Of a stretch of 64,000 nucleotides of DNA, positions 55,487 to 64,000 are shown piece after piece. The translations under genes and the position numbers were made by a program. A model generated the notes under the pieces. It searched no databases and was not told where the DNA came from. It saw only the letters and a list, made by a program, of their open reading frames with translations. Every line of letters starts with the position of its first letter. Position 1 is the stretch's first letter. The stretch is from NCBI GenBank assembly GCA_963723495.1, contig CAVRQR010000010.1, forward strand, positions 332,575-396,574, written 5' to 3'. The stretch comes from Gp6-AA40 sp963723495 (GTDB lineage: Bacteria > Acidobacteriota > Vicinamibacteria > Vicinamibacterales > UBA2999).

Positions 55487-55562
55487 GCCGGCGTAGCTCA
55501 GTTGGTAGAGCAGCTGATTCGTAATCAGCAGGTCACCCGTTCAAGTCGGGTCGCCGGCTCCA
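55487..55562 (+). tRNA. tRNA-Thr (anticodon CGU)
   Basis: Acceptor GCCGGCG pairs with CGCCGGC. D arm TAGCTCAGTTGGTAGAGCA, anticodon stem CTGAT-TCGTAAT-CAG with anticodon CGT, T loop GTTCAAGTC, discriminator T and encoded CCA. All four stems pair. tRNA genes are common integration sites; the sequence downstream changes in composition. Confidence 0.96.
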
Positions 55563-55702
55563 ATTCGCTCAATGAGTTACGTGCATCGATCGTTCGGCGC
55601 GTTTTTGGTGGGCTAGCACCGGGCTAGCAACTGTGAACGTGCCCGCGTTCCCCGCTCACATTCCTCGCAGGAACAGGCATCTCGTCAAAAGCAGGCGACA
55701 CA

Positions 55703-55935
55703 TGGACTCGTTCGAGCACGACGGCGTGTGGTGGGACCCGTTCACTCCTGATCGCCAGTGGTCGGCAGGTTGCGCTTCGATGTAGCGACTGGTGCGACGC
55801 GGTGCCGGCCGACCACGTGAATTCGTTTCGCCACTTAGAGAGCTACGAGCGGATGCTACCTGAGTCGAATCTTCGGGTGATCTGGTCGGCTCATTGTCGC
55901 TGCGCCGCACCGAGCAAGCAGAGATCGAGACGCTG
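55703..55935 (+). pseudogene. Fragment resembling the N-terminus of ApeA-like defence proteins
   Basis: ATG at 55703 gives MDSFEHDGVWWDPFTPDRQW, then SAG; a frame change near 55765 continues LRFDVATGAT, after which every frame closes within 30 codons (EFVSPLRELRADAT, ESNLRVIWSAHC in two frames). The FEHDGVWWDP...PxRxWxGTLRFD pattern reminds me of the beta-rich N-terminal domain of ApeA (abortive-infection HEPN proteins). The HEPN part is missing. So this is either a remnant or only the conserved start of a lost gene. The resemblance is from memory and rests on about 35 residues. Confidence 0.4.
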
Positions 55936-55942
55936 AACACAC

Positions 55943-58900
55943 ATGACACAACGCGTCACACTAGAGCCCATAAGGTTCAATAGCCCGATTCGAGAGCGCA
56001 TTCATCGCCGCCTCGGTTTAGTCGGGGCCGGCCCGCAGGCGTTTTACCGAGATGCGTTGCGCCTCGTGACCGGTCCTTGTGTTGAGAGCACAACTCACCT
56101 GCTGAGCCACTTGCTTCGAGAGATCGAGAGCGCTCTTCGCGATGTCCTCGAGCCGATTGCTCACTACGAAGGACGCATTAAGGCCAAGGGTTCCCAGACC
56201 CACGAACACGAGGTACGGCTTATCTTGGCGGAACTGGGGTTGAGCGACACCGAGGGCCCTGGTGCTGCGTGGCTAGACATTGTCCAGACAGGCCTTCATG
56301 AACTAGCGCATCGTCGGTCACTAGAACGGCCACGACCATTCGACGAGCAGTTCGGCGCGCTGTGGGGCGACGTGGAGGTAGTGCTCGACGCCGTACTCCA
56401 GCGTTTCGAATCGCGATTCCTCGACCTGCACGATGAAGCGGATCGTCTTCTCGCGAAGGCCGCGCCGTCCAAAGCTGACCTGAAGTATCTGAAGGACTAC
56501 CTCCCGAACAATCCAGTGACGCGCCATTACTTTTTCAGCAGCCTACAGCACCCAGGCTGGCTGACCCCGCTCGATGAGGCAGGCTTCTTTGATGATCCGC
56601 CGGCCGCCATTCACGATGTCCAGGCCGGTACAACTTCGATGCCGTATTGGCCCGTCCTTGACTACCTGAAGCGCATGGCAGCCGTTCCGCAGACTCACGA
56701 AGCAGTCGCCACGGTTCTTCGCGAGATTCCCGACGTCGACAACAGCCTCGTGCACAGAGGGTTAACCGAAGTGCTTCTGCAGCTTCCGCCGGAGCACGCT
56801 GCAGGATTAGTAGATCGGGTCTCGGCTTGGGCGAAGCGCGACACGTTTACGCGTCTACCCGAGAAAACAGGCGAGTTCGCTGTGCGGCTGCTTGTCGGCG
56901 ATCGCGAGACGGAAGCGTTCTCCCTTCTGCACTCAGTGCTCGATCCAGAACGGTTCCTTGCTGGCGACAAAACGCAGTCTCGATCGCGCGAGAAGTACTG
57001 GTATTCCGAGGTAGTTGCGAATGCTGTACCAGAGTTTTCACGAAGGCGCCCACACGACACGCTGCGTCTGTTGGGTGACATGCTGGAGCAGACGATACCA
57101 AGCGCTGAGTCTGATCCGGCGGCGAGTCGTACTCGTCAGTGCGACGACGGGCCATCGAACGCTCTCAACGTTGGCGGCAGGACGAGGTGGTTGACTTGCT
57201 CGTCGATGCCGTCCGGGACGTAGCACTGGGATTGTGCGCGGCGACGCTAGCAGACCGCGCCTGTCGTTGCCTCGCTTGAGGCCCGCGACCTTGCGATCTT
57301 CGACGGATTGCTTTGTATGTTCTTGGATCCGTCCCCGCGGCTTCGCCGCAGCTCAATGAAGAACGTCTTCGACAGCGCAACACGTTCGAGCATTGGCATC
57401 GAGAACCAGAGTACGTTCGTTTACTTCAAGTCGCATTCGACGGTCTGTCGCCTCGTGGAAAGGACGAAGTCCTTGGCTGGATTGAGGAAGGTCCGCCTCG
57501 AAAGTACCACGAGGTGAAGACAGAGAGACTTCGCCCCCATCAAGAGGAGTTGGCAACGATCCCGACTTAGACCTCTACAGGGAAAGCTGGACGACAGCTG
57601 GCTTCAGCGTCTCGGACCAGTTGATGAATCGGATCGCGAACGACAGCCTCGACGATGAGTTCGCGTGGGTTGGTCCATCTAGCCCACGCTCCAGCGACGA
57701 ACTGATGGCTCTAGCGCCGGAGGATTTGGTGGAGTTCCTTCGTTCTTGGCGTCCCAAGTCGGGTTGGCGCGAGTCCTCGCCAGAAGGTCTTGGACGGGTG
57801 TTGACCGAGGCGGTTACGAAAGACCCCATTCACGTTGCCGAAGAAGCGCGACTGTTCCGTGGTCTCGAGGCAACCTACGTCCGATCGCTGCTTCGAGGAC
57901 TTGAAGGGGCGCTGAAGAGCGAGAAGAGGTTCCAATGGTCTGGCGTACTGGCTCTGTGCGAATCGGTCGTTGCGCAACCGCGCGAAGATGAACGTGGTCG
58001 CAACGATTGGAATCGCGACCCGGGATGGTCGTGGAGCCGGAAGGCCGTCGCATCGCTCACCGCGAAAGGCATGGACAGCGAATCAAATCGGATTCCATCC
58101 AAGCCCGTGAGCAGGTCTGGCGATCTCGAACCGGTGACATGGGATTCTGACCCATCCGTCGAGCGTGATGCCGATCGCGGCGATGAAGACCCATTTCAAG
58201 TCGCGATCAACTCTGTCCGCGGTGAAGGTATGATCGCCGCGATTCGATACGCTGTCTGGATCGACCGACACGCACGCGAGACGACCAATAACGCTCCTGG
58301 CATGGTTGGTATGCCAGAGATCAACGGACTCTATCCGAACATCTCGACTTCGATCGGAACCGTCGCCCGCGGTTCGGTGGATTGGGCGAAGCGTTCCCAG
58401 CACTCCATTGGTTGGACTCTCGATGGGCGACCGATCACGTCGAGCGCATCTTCATGCTGCCTGCTGATTCAGCTCCGGCGCGTGGCGCTTGGGCGACGTA
58501 TCTTCGGTTCTGCCGTCCGTTCGACGACTTGTTCCCGCTGCTCGAGCCGCTCTATCGGAGCACCGTTGACGGTCTGGATCCTGAAGCGGGTCTAAAGGCC
58601 GACATCGATTCAGTCGAGTACCACCTCACAACCCACCTCATGTCGTTCATGTGGCGAGGTGTCGACGGGGCCGAACGCCTCGCACGCGAGCTGCTGTTGC
58701 GTGGTGGCGAGAGCGTGCGTCACGCGGGCTTCGATTTCATTGGGCGTAGCTTGATGAACGTCGAGAAGGAGATCCCTGCGGAACCACTCGTACGTCTCCG
58801 TAGTTTGTGGGAGTGGTGGCGCCAGGAAGGCGGGGCGCGTCACCTTCTCGGCAAGGAAGTCGAGGCGTTCGGCTGGTGGTTCGCGTCCGAGCGGTTCGAC

Positions 58901-59207
58901 GGAGGATGGGCGGACGCCCAGGCGAACTGGGTGCTTAGCATCGGATCTGTTCTCGAACCTGATCACGTGGTGGTCGAACGCCTCGAAACGAGGGCGAATA
59001 GGGATCCGCTTGCGGCCGTACGAATCCTCGACGGTCTTTGGAGAGTATCCAGATCAATGGACCTTTTATGGCTGGCGCGACGAGTGCAGGAACATCCTTC
59101 AATCAGCGCTCGCCTCAGAGAGCGACGAGGCCAAGCAAGTGGCCAGGGCGCTGATCAACAGCTCTGCAGCGAGGGGGCATCTCGAATTCAGGAGCCTATT
59201 GACTTGA
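55943..59207 (+). CDS. Very large uncharacterised helical protein (about 1,085 aa, frameshifted)
   Basis: Starts RVTLEPIRFNSPIRERIHRR, with STTHLLSHLLREIESALRDV near residue 50, then NNPVTRHYFFSSLQHPGWLT and LDEAGFFDDPP, PVLDYLKRMAAVPQTHEAVA. Frames change near 57115 (AIERSQRWRQDEVVDLLVDA), 57300, 57400 (YVRLLQVAFDGLSPRGKDEV), 57570 (FAWVGPSSPRSSDELMALAP, SPEGLGRVLTEAV), 58385 (FPALHWLDSRWATDHVERIF, VDGLDPEAGLKADID) and 59030 (GWRDECRNILQSALASESDE). Stop at 59207. All alpha, HEAT-like, no enzymatic motif seen. I know this sequence pattern from other bacteria as an unnamed family; its activity is not known. Less GC-rich than the flanks. Confidence 0.75.
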
Positions 59208-59934
59208 CTGCGTATCACGCAATTGTTCGTTGATGTGTGTTGGCGGCCGACGGCCGCGCTTGAGCGCCTGGGCCGAGGGCTTGTGCTATTCACCGCCGCG
59301 CTTCAGGGGTGATGCTGGCAGATTTCGCGACCGACGATGCCAGCCGCGGTTCGTATTACCTGAACTTCATTCTCAAACTGCGCGGGAACCTTCTCAACGG
59401 ATCGGTCATCGCAGTTGGGCCATCTGGTGTCGGACGCTATGGATCGGCGCCTACGCTCGCACACTGGGTGGAACTCAAACGCAGTGACACGGATCAGAAG
59501 AACGTTAGAGCGAACCCGACGCACCCCAGTCGCGCGCAGTCGCGCGCGTGACGTCAGCGAATCTCGTGTCGCTGCAACGCGGCCGCTTCCTGCTGGAGGC
59601 CCCGCCGCATCGCGGCGGCCACGACATGCGCCCCATGTTCCACAACGTCCCCGAAGTGTCGCCTACTGATCCTGCGGTCCTCGGCCACGTAGAACAGTCA
59701 CGTGTGGCGAGGGCATGAGTCGCCACGGCGGCGACTCATGTCTTCTGGCTCAGGCGCGGCCTCGATGAAGAAAAGCGTGATCCTTCAGCGCGTCTTGCGC
59801 AAATCAACGTACTCAAGATCGCTAAGAACAAACTGCGGGGAACCCTGCGCGAGGTCATCGCGGGTGTGACGATGTGGCCGATCGGCGAAAGCAACATCGG
59901 AAATGTCGGTTCAGAGGCTTGCTGGGGACCAATC
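59208..59934. other. Long stretch without a convincing gene
   Basis: Several short frames exist, none convincing. A GTG-started frame 59548-59718 (56 aa; GRFLLEAPPHRGGHDMRPMF, then HNVPEVSPTDPAVLGHVEQS) reads like the C-terminus of a protein and ends in a perfect hairpin. Around 59765-59930 a frame reads RLAQINVLKIAKNKLRGTLR, EVIAGVTMW. I see no promoter or start for either. Most likely gene remnants of an eroded island. Confidence 0.5.
59714..59740. terminator. 11-bp perfect hairpin
   Basis: CATGAGTCGCC-ACGGC-GGCGACTCATG, overlapping the stop of the small frame 59548-59718. No T-tract follows; the role as terminator is a guess. Confidence 0.4.
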
Positions 59935-60164
59935 ATGGAATGCCAAGACGCCACGGCGCACATTGCGGACTATCTAGCGGGATTCTGCCGGTCGAGGAGG
60001 TCGAGGGGCTTCTAACCCATGCGGCGGCCTGCGCCGCCTGCCGCGACAAGCTGATGGAACTTGCTGACCTGACCCGCCTGCGGACGCTTCGACGCGGTGC
60101 TCGCCGACTACCAGGAAGGGCTCGGCGGCCGTCCGCGAAACATTCGCCGCGCTTTCTAGATGCG
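59935..60164 (+). pseudogene. Anti-sigma-factor-like zinc-finger fragment (zf-HC2 type)
   Basis: MECQDATAHIADYLAG, a frame change near 59985, then ILPVEEVEGLLTHAAACAAC and RDKLMELADL. The pattern C...HxxxCxxC is that of the zinc-binding anti-sigma domain. After about 50 residues the similarity ends, without the membrane helix or periplasmic part such proteins have. No sigma-factor gene is next to it. Another frame (FDAVLADYQEGLGGRPRNIR) ends at 60164. Probably a truncated remnant. Confidence 0.5.
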
Positions 60165-60355
60165 CCACTTGCCATCTCCCCGGGCAGTCGTGTTCCTGGA
60201 TCTGCCGTAGCCGGTTCACTGCCGATAGAGCCGTTTGAACGAAGCCGCTGGCGTCTGCGGCGTGGCCGATTAGCTATGCCGTTTGAATCGAGGCACGGTC
60301 GCGCAAGTCGGTCGGTGAGAAGGTCTGCGCACGCGCCGGTTCGGCCGGCCCTTCA

Positions 60356-60916
60356 TTACTTTCCTAACGCCTTCAGCGGTGGGTCACAGCCGGCCTCCGC
60401 GGCTGATCTCCGCTGAAAGAAAATGTCTGTCACTCCCTCTCCGAGAACTCTCCTCAATTCTCTGACCGCAAAAAGGGGAAGGAAGGCGAAGAAAATGACC
60501 AGGGCCCTGGAAAGCCATTCGTAGTTGAATCGGCTCATAACCTCATCAACGGCTCCCATTGGTCCTAACCCGCCTATCAAGCCGCGGACCAAGCCCTCGG
60601 CAATATCAAAGACCGCCACACACACCGTAAACAGAAACGTCTTGTATAAGGTTGGAACGATTAAAGGCTTTTCTTCATATCCGCGACCCAGACGTAAGGT
60701 TTCTGCTACGAGCACGACTTTGGCTAACACCAGCGCCCTGATTACGGCAATTCCGTAGTCCTCATAGCTGATTCCATAATGGGCCAGTAACAATCTTCGA
60801 TAACTGGCAAAAGCACCGAAGAAAATGGTCATGTAGAGAACGATGAGCCAGTAGCGTATTAGTTCATGAAGTATCGTCTGCTTCAGACCCTTCTTCTTCT
60901 CATTCACGGTGTTCAT
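60356..60916 (-). CDS. Integral membrane protein of unknown function
   Basis: 186 aa, intact. Four likely helices: YWLIVLYMTIFFGAFASYRR, AVIRALVLAKVVLVAETLRL, IVPTLYKTFLFTVCVAVFDI and WLSRALVIFFAFLPLFAVRE. Lys-rich N-terminus (MNTVNEKKKGLKQTI). ATG at 60916 with AGAGG upstream. Its sequence is less GC-rich than the core genes in this window, which suggests transfer. Family not recognised. 72 nt downstream of the transporter gene in the same orientation. Confidence 0.7.
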   Translation of the reverse strand: MNTVNEKKKGLKQTILHELIRYWLIVLYMTIFFGAFASYRRLLLAHYGISYEDYGIAVIRALVLAKVVLVAETLRLGRGYEEKPLIVPTLYKTFLFTVCVAVFDIAEGLVRGLIGGLGPMGAVDEVMSRFNYEWLSRALVIFFAFLPLFAVRELRRVLGEGVTDIFFQRRSAAEAGCDPPLKALGK

Positions 60917-60989
60917 TGAAGGGTGCCTCTGGACCGCGCGACACGCCCGCACACATGAATCGCCGCCGTATGAGTCGCCGCGAAGCCAC

Positions 60990-61845
60990 CTACGGACCCA
61001 CTGCAAGGCGGGCCTGTGAGTCTCTGCCTAGCGCTTTGGATAACGGCATCAGGACCAGCAGCCCGACGATGGCAACGACGATGATCATGACGACCACTTT
61101 CGGGTCACTAAAACTCTGACCGCCCACCACGAGCGCGGCGGCAATGTTGCGTTGCGCAGTGCCCAGGGCCAGGACCCGCCGCGTGTCCATGCCTGGTCCG
61201 CCGAGCAACCACCCTGCGCCAAAACCCATGCAAGGAAGAGGAGAGCGGCGAGGATGCCGCGCGTGCCGAACACGGCGAGCACGTTGTTGATGTTCGTCAC
61301 GGTGATCAGCACGATCAGCAGAATGAGGCTCAGGTTGGAGACCCGATCGAGCACGGGTTTTGTGCGCGCGGCGGCAAGCGCGAACCGGGCTCTTACAACC
61401 AGCGCACCAGCCAGCGGAAGCAACATGAGCAGAAACAATGACCGGGCAATCTGCGCCGGGTTGACCGAAACGCCCGGCAGCAATAGCGGCAGGACGAGCG
61501 GCAGATAGCCTACCGTGACGACCATCAATAGCACCATCAAGCCCACCCCGAAGGCCAGGTTGCCCTTGGCGATCTGGGCCAGTTTCGGCAGGAACGGTGC
61601 TCCGGCTGCCGTACCCAGGAGCAGCAGACCGACGCCGAGCGGTTGGTCGAGCCGCAAGAGGGCTGCGAGACCAACGGCGGCAAGCGGCATCAACACAAAA
61701 TTTGCCAGCAGGGATAGCACGACCAGCCGGGTATTGCGAAGCGGGGTGATGATTTCACTGACCGTGAGACCCAAACCCGTCGCCAGCATGCTGGAGAGAC
61801 AAAGACCAGCGTGGCGATCGAGATTGTTTTCTGTATCAGCTCCAT
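60990..61845 (-). CDS. Bile acid:sodium symporter family (BASS) transporter (two frameshifts)
   Basis: About 283 aa. ATG at 61845 (MELIQKTISIATLVFV), frame change near 61793, then MLATGLGLTVSEIITPLRNT, LLANFVLMPLAAVGLAALLR, LLLGTAAGAPFLPKLAQIAK, ITVTNINNVLAVFGTRG. After a change near 61215: RRVLALGTAQRNIAAALVVG and a last helix. The GTAAGAPFLPKLA and GTAQRNIAAAL segments match the two crossing motifs of the BASS fold. Ten helices expected. Substrate (an organic anion) unknown. Confidence 0.8.
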
Positions 61846-61865
61846 AAGCGTTTACCGGTGAAGTC

Positions 61866-63447
61866 CTAGAAGGTCCATGCGAACTGGGTATGGAAACCGA
61901 ATCCGTGGTTGGGCAGGTTGGTCGGTTCCTTGTACTCGGTTCTACGATGGGTCGCCTCGAACGCGATGCGGTAATTCTTTGTCACATCCCAGAGCACATT
62001 GCTCCAGATAGCGCTGTTGTAGGTCCGCCCGAAGAGGCTCTGGGGGATGGCGGTGAGGTCGTCGTCGTTGACATCGTCGATAAACATACCGGTGTGACTG
62101 TGCAGGTTTGGCTTCAGGTAGACGAATCCCTCGACCCAGCCGCCCGTGGAGCGGATCGCCTTCCAGGTCACGGCATCGAGTGATTGAAGAATGCCGCCAG
62201 TCATTTGTCCGAGTCCCTGCCCGGTGTACGCTTCACCCTTGAATCCGACAAGGCCGTTGAAGTTGCCTTGAGTGTCGACGGCGACGCCCCACACGTCAGA
62301 AACAACCCGTCGTCCAGGCTCGAGGGAGGTCCTGCGAAGCTGGCCTACCACGCCTGAGAGGGCGACCTCCAAGGGACGCGGCGTCAGCAGGCCGATGCCG
62401 ATGGGCGCTGGCTTTCCCACACCAAAAACCACGCGTCCTTCCACGTTCGGCCAACCATTGTCCTCGTCCAGATTGATGTCCGGACTGCTGGCGGAATTGA
62501 GCGGCTCGCTTACTCCCCCCTGCAAAGTCACTTGAGATTCGCTGCCCAACTTCAGGTAACGCTCCACCCGGAGTTGGCCTTTGATGCTGTCACCGATGGG
62601 CGCACCATCGGCGGAGAAAGTCAGAACCGTCGGCAAGAGCGGAGCGAGGATATCCAATTGCAGACCCGCGGCGAACCTCCACTTATCGTTGAACAACTCG
62701 CCGTACGCGCTCGTCAGTAGAAAACCATTCCGGTCGGCAAAAACATTGGTGTTGTCGAAAAACACCGCCGACAGCCTCCCTCCGGAATGGAATTTCCCGA
62801 TATCGGGTCCAGTGAAGGCAACACCTACCACGAATTCCGAGCGTTAATAGCGATGGTGGACTCCGTAAAGCCGCCGACAAACTTCGGAATCAGAAAAGCC
62901 GGAAGACCTGGACCCTGGACACGCGCGGTGTTGTACATGGCGTCCAGTCTGATTGCCCCGAACACTTGAATTTTGAAGTCTCCCTTGGCCCAACTCAGAG
63001 GGGACCCAGCACTATCGGCGGTGTTTGCCGCGGCCGGCGAGGTGGTGACGGCGTTCAAGATCAGGAGGCGTATGCGGGCCGGCTCGCCTTCTCCGGGACG
63101 CTCGAGTGGATCGCGAGCCACCGCGGCTCGCCGGAGGCGAACAAATCCAGCGGCAATCCCTCGGGTCGCGTCGATCCCAGGAGCAGCGTAAATCGTCCGT
63201 CGGGATTCACCGAGACCATCTGCGTTTCCTGCCAGAGCGGCACGCCGCCGGTTTCCTCGGCGTAAATTGACAATGTCATCGTCTCGACCGCCGCGGGCGG
63301 CTTGCCGTCGGCCGGGTGGAACGTGCTGGTGACGCGCACGATGCGCGGCACACTCGTCACGGTCGGCGACTGAGCGTGCGCCGCCGTCGCCGCGATGGCG
63401 AAAACGTAGATCGACAAGATTGACAGTCGAGCAATGAGCACATTCAT
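61866..63447 (-). CDS. DcaP-like outer-membrane porin fused to an N-terminal Acidobacteria-type beta domain (frameshifted)
   Basis: ATG at 63447 opens a signal peptide (LSILSIYVFAIAATAAHA, then QSPTVT). Residues 25-115 form a beta domain (MTLSIYAEETGGVPLWQETQ, GRFTLLLGSTRPEGLPLDLF, GEPRWLAI) of a type common in secreted Acidobacteria proteins. After a frame change near 63100 it continues GEGEPARIRLLILNAV, then DFKIQVFGAIRLDAMYNTAR. After a change near 62830, VVGVAFTGPDIGKFHSGGRL and a long beta-barrel to the C-terminal FHTQFAWTF (terminal Phe, as in outer-membrane proteins). About 525 aa. The two parts could also be separate genes, but no start lies between them. Confidence 0.65.
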
Positions 63448-63568
63448 GGCTTATCGCTTCGTTGCCTAGATGAACGCGAGGTTGAAACGACCAGTGTCCC
63501 CGGCCCATCGTCAGGCGCGCTGACCGACAAGATGCGACACACCAGGTTAGACATTGCTCCTGCTCAAT

Positions 63569-64000
63569 CTATGAAGGCGCGGGATCAGACTGCTTGAGAT
63601 AGCGGATGTTGAAGGCAACCGTGACCCGGTCCGTCGAATCCCCGTTCGACTGCACCCAGTGCGTCAGATAGGACGGGAACACCAGAAGATTTCCCGGTTT
63701 CGGGTTGATGATGAACTTGCGATTGAAGCAGGCGGCGCCTTCGATCGTGTAGGCGTTGGCGTTGACGCGCGGGTCGAGGAACTCGATCGCGTCGCTGCGC
63801 CCCTCCGGCGGCATCTGGCATAGTAGACGCCGGATAACGCGAACCCTGAGTGATCATGCGGCGCGTTGAAAGCGCCAGGCGGGTTGACGTTGATCCAGCC
63901 CTGGCAGAGCGCGCGGTTCGCGGCGAAATCGAAATGGGGCGAGAGCGATCGGGTGGTCTCCTGCACCGCCTCCAGGATGTGCGCGCGTAACGCCGCGCAT
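63569..64000 (-). CDS. 2OG-Fe(II) oxygenase, TIGR02466 type (partial, one frameshift)
   Basis: Cut by the window end at its N-terminus. Seen: FDFAANRALCQGWINVNPPG, then NAPHDHSGFALSGVYYA with the HxD/H iron ligands, frame change near 63820, SDAIEFLDPRVNANAYTIEG, KPGNLLVFPSYLTHWVQSNG with the second histidine and DRVTVAFNIRY with the 2-oxoglutarate arginine. Stop at 63569. This is the small putative 2OG-Fe(II) oxygenase family whose substrates are unknown; some members are phage-borne. Confidence 0.82.

Noticed and set aside
59765..59930. TOBE-like molybdate-binding segment (INVLKIAKNKLRGTLREV)
   Set aside because: The similarity is short, lacks the second half of the domain and has no molybdate genes nearby.
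55545..64000. Direct repeat of the tRNA-Thr 3' end as an attR site
   Set aside because: I looked for a second copy of the GGTCGCCGGCTCCA end downstream and saw none inside the window. The island border may lie beyond it. No integrase gene is visible either; only a doubled GGGCTAGCA occurs near 55611-55630.

Overview
The window looks like a chromosomal contig from a GC-rich bacterium, most likely Acidobacteriota (Vicinamibacteria-like). The clues are a VWFA-type Acidobacteria protein (9.3-11.4 kb), a DUF6335-like protein (18-18.8 kb), small proteins I associate with that phylum, and archaeal-style split methylmalonyl-CoA mutase subunits. No ribosomal RNA was seen; one tRNA-Thr(CGU) is present at 55,487. 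About 25 genes, including essential ones (valS, trpS, cmk, uvrA), are broken by single-base frame changes, densest at 15-26 kb and 46-51 kb. I read this as uncorrected indel errors in the assembly, and I join the pieces into single genes.

Layout. 0-8 kb (minus strand): methylmalonyl-CoA mutase large and small subunits and a response regulator, then valS, nadC, birA and an unknown protein, almost all with overlapping stop/start codons. 8-17.8 kb: glutamate dehydrogenase, secreted VWFA protein, acyl-CoA dehydrogenase, asd, a degenerate acyl-CoA dehydrogenase, HIT protein, HU/IHF and rpsA. 18-26 kb: DUF6335-like protein, YdeI-like protein, cmk, a hydrolase, a pseudouridine synthase, and the M50 protease-trpS-scpA-scpB operon. 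25.8-31.5 kb: universal stress protein, two paralogous NtrC-type regulators around a PAS histidine kinase, a small winged-helix protein and two related membrane proteins. 31.6-43 kb: Hsp20, TonB, uvrC, a CDP-alcohol phosphatidyltransferase, Ku, tdk, efp, a second Hsp20, an HtrA protease. 42-50 kb: leucine biosynthesis (leuA facing a LysR regulator; leuC-leuD downstream of uvrA and mpg). 50-55.3 kb: Kef-type antiporter, AlkD-like protein, peroxiredoxin, HemG-like flavoprotein, MFS transporter.

Downstream of tRNA-Thr the composition changes (visibly less GC-rich, long unassigned stretches). Here lie a fragment resembling the N-terminus of ApeA-type defence proteins, a very large uncharacterised helical protein (about 1,085 aa), an anti-sigma zinc-finger fragment, membrane proteins, a BASS-type transporter, a porin with an unusual N-terminal domain, and a 2OG-Fe(II) oxygenase cut by the window end. 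This is the accessory region and the best place to look for something undescribed.

Recurrent non-coding structure also stands out: three palindromes built on GGGGTCGGG at tight gene junctions; long inverted repeats made of short repeated words (TTGATT, GGGAGTTG and others) in at least five gene gaps, with a similar word run inside uvrA; and -10-like hexamers 6-8 nt before start codons that lack a ribosome binding site, suggesting leaderless transcripts.
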